From positions 1 through 14,418 of the forward strand of contig JALTEW010000512.1 of assembly GCA_027073795.1 (NCBI GenBank): a DNA stretch of 14,418 bases, read 5' to 3'. The DNA comes from a bacterium (GTDB lineage: Bacteria; Desulfobacterota; S145-22). Made by a program: the position numbers and the translations under genes. Positions 13,703-14,418 of the stretch are shown in pieces (position 1 is the stretch's first letter; each line of letters opens with the position of its first letter). Below the pieces are notes generated by a model. It was given only the letters and a program-made list of their open reading frames with translations. It made no database searches and was not told the DNA's origin.

Positions 13703-14418
13703 CTAATTTTTCGTCCGTTTCTTATAGCCTACCCTTAAAGAGATATCGTTACATGCACTTTTTAAAAGTTTAACGTATGTGTCTGATTCTTTTTCCATAA
13801 ATCCCTTTCTAAAGGGGAGGGCTATTCCCATCGCGGCCACGACATTATTTGAAAAATTTCTTATTGGCGCCGCTATACCCACTACCCCTTCAACCGCCTC
13901 CCCGACTTCTATTACATAACCTTGTTTACGAATGGCACCTAATCGAGTTAGAAACTTTTCCTTTTCCGTTATAGAATTAGATGTATATGCCCTTAATGGG
14001 TATCTATCAAGGATATGTTCAACATAGCGAATATCCTGATAAGCCAACAGAACCATACCGAGCATGCCATAATTGAGGGGTCTTCGCCACCCAATTTCTG
14101 ATGAAATACGAATCATTCGGTTCCCTTCCCTTTTACCCAGGTATACAAGCTGATCTTCCATGATCACTCCGAGAAGAACCGTGGAACCTGTTTTTTCTCG
14201 CAGGTGTTCCATCCAGTGATCAGCCGTTTTACGAACCGAGAAAGAGGAAAACACGATCCCACCCAACTCAAAAAGGCGCAGACCTAACCTATATTTTTTC
14301 GTTTTTGAGTCTTGTTGCAAATATTTCCTTCTGGTGAGGTTCGATAGTAATCTTTTGGCTGTAGCTTTGTTTAAACCCGTTTTTTCTACCACTTCAGTTA
14401 AACCCATTTCCCTATTTT
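13703..14418 (-). CDS. IclR-family transcriptional regulator (partial, 5' end off window)
   Basis: The visible part has a winged helix-turn-helix at the N-terminus (GLTEVVEKTGLNKATAKRLL, then RRKYLQQD and YRLGLRLFELG) and the IclR effector-binding domain over the rest, with GWRRPLNYGMLGMVLLA and EVGEAVEGVVGIAAPIRN as landmarks. The frame stays open to the right edge (codons for Asn-Arg-Glu precede the first Met), and IclR proteins normally have about 15-20 residues before this Met. The Met codon at 14407 also lacks a properly spaced SD. The gene therefore most likely starts beyond the window. Such regulators bind operators near catabolic genes and respond to small acids; its target is not evident here. 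It is AT-richer than its neighbours: I count 21 G+C in the 60 bases 13921-13980. Confidence 0.92.
   Translation of the reverse strand, partial: NREMGLTEVVEKTGLNKATAKRLLSNLTRRKYLQQDSKTKKYRLGLRLFELGGIVFSSFSVRKTADHWMEHLREKTGSTVLLGVIMEDQLVYLGKREGNRMIRISSEIGWRRPLNYGMLGMVLLAYQDIRYVEHILDRYPLRAYTSNSITEKEKFLTRLGAIRKQGYVIEVGEAVEGVVGIAAPIRNFSNNVVAAMGIALPFRKGFMEKESDTYVKLLKSACNDISLRVGYKKRTKN

Noticed and set aside
14405..14407. ATG at 14407 as the true start of the IclR regulator.
   Set aside because: There is no correctly spaced SD, the frame is open upstream, and the family has extra N-terminal residues before this point.

Overview
The window looks like chromosomal DNA of an anaerobic bacterium, most probably a deltaproteobacterium (Desulfobacterota, syntroph- or sulfate-reducer-like). 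The reasons are a thiolase/enoyl-CoA hydratase/EtfB/EtfA cluster whose EtfA carries an N-terminal 2[4Fe-4S] ferredoxin, a stand-alone clostridial-type ferredoxin, a long-form HisG, and the rpsB-tsf-pyrH-frr block. The lineage is an inference from gene content; no taxonomic marker was searched.

Layout. (1) 1-3678, minus strand: a promoter followed by thiolase, crt-type enoyl-CoA hydratase, etfB and etfA (etfA runs off the left edge). This is a short-chain acyl-CoA metabolism operon that feeds or draws electrons through an electron-transfer flavoprotein. (2) 3835-8324, minus strand: oppB-like and oppC-like ABC permeases, a 59-residue zinc-ribbon protein, radA, and an exported DUF1573-type protein, all tightly spaced and reading leftwards. 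The DUF1573 gene has one in-frame TGA exactly where this family normally has the first Cys of its Cys-Gly-Cys motif, and a strong hairpin lies at that TGA. I read it as a candidate selenoprotein. (3) 8431-10450, plus strand: a promoter, tRNA-Ser(GCT), a DUF2155-type lipoprotein that appears to start at a rare ATT codon, then hisI and hisG overlapping by 4 nt. There is no room for a separate mRNA promoter between the tRNA and the lipoprotein, so they may share a transcript. (4) 10452-10483: a terminator hairpin between the convergent hisG and ferredoxin genes. (5) 10507-13650, minus strand: promoter, structured leader, rpsB, tsf, pyrH, frr and a small ferredoxin. (6) 13703-14418, minus strand: the 3' part of an IclR-family regulator that continues beyond the right edge.

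The most noteworthy item is the putative Sec-containing DUF1573 protein (Sec codon 4702-4704, SECIS-like hairpin 4664-4708). Next come the ATT start of the lipoprotein, the SD-sequestering rpsB leader, and the 35-residue insertion in the thiolase. The unassigned stretches are the 3588-3834 intergenic region (promoter only), the 8325-8483 divergent region (tRNA promoter seen, no convincing oppB promoter) and the 13531-13702 leader. No mobile element, CRISPR array or prophage signal was seen.
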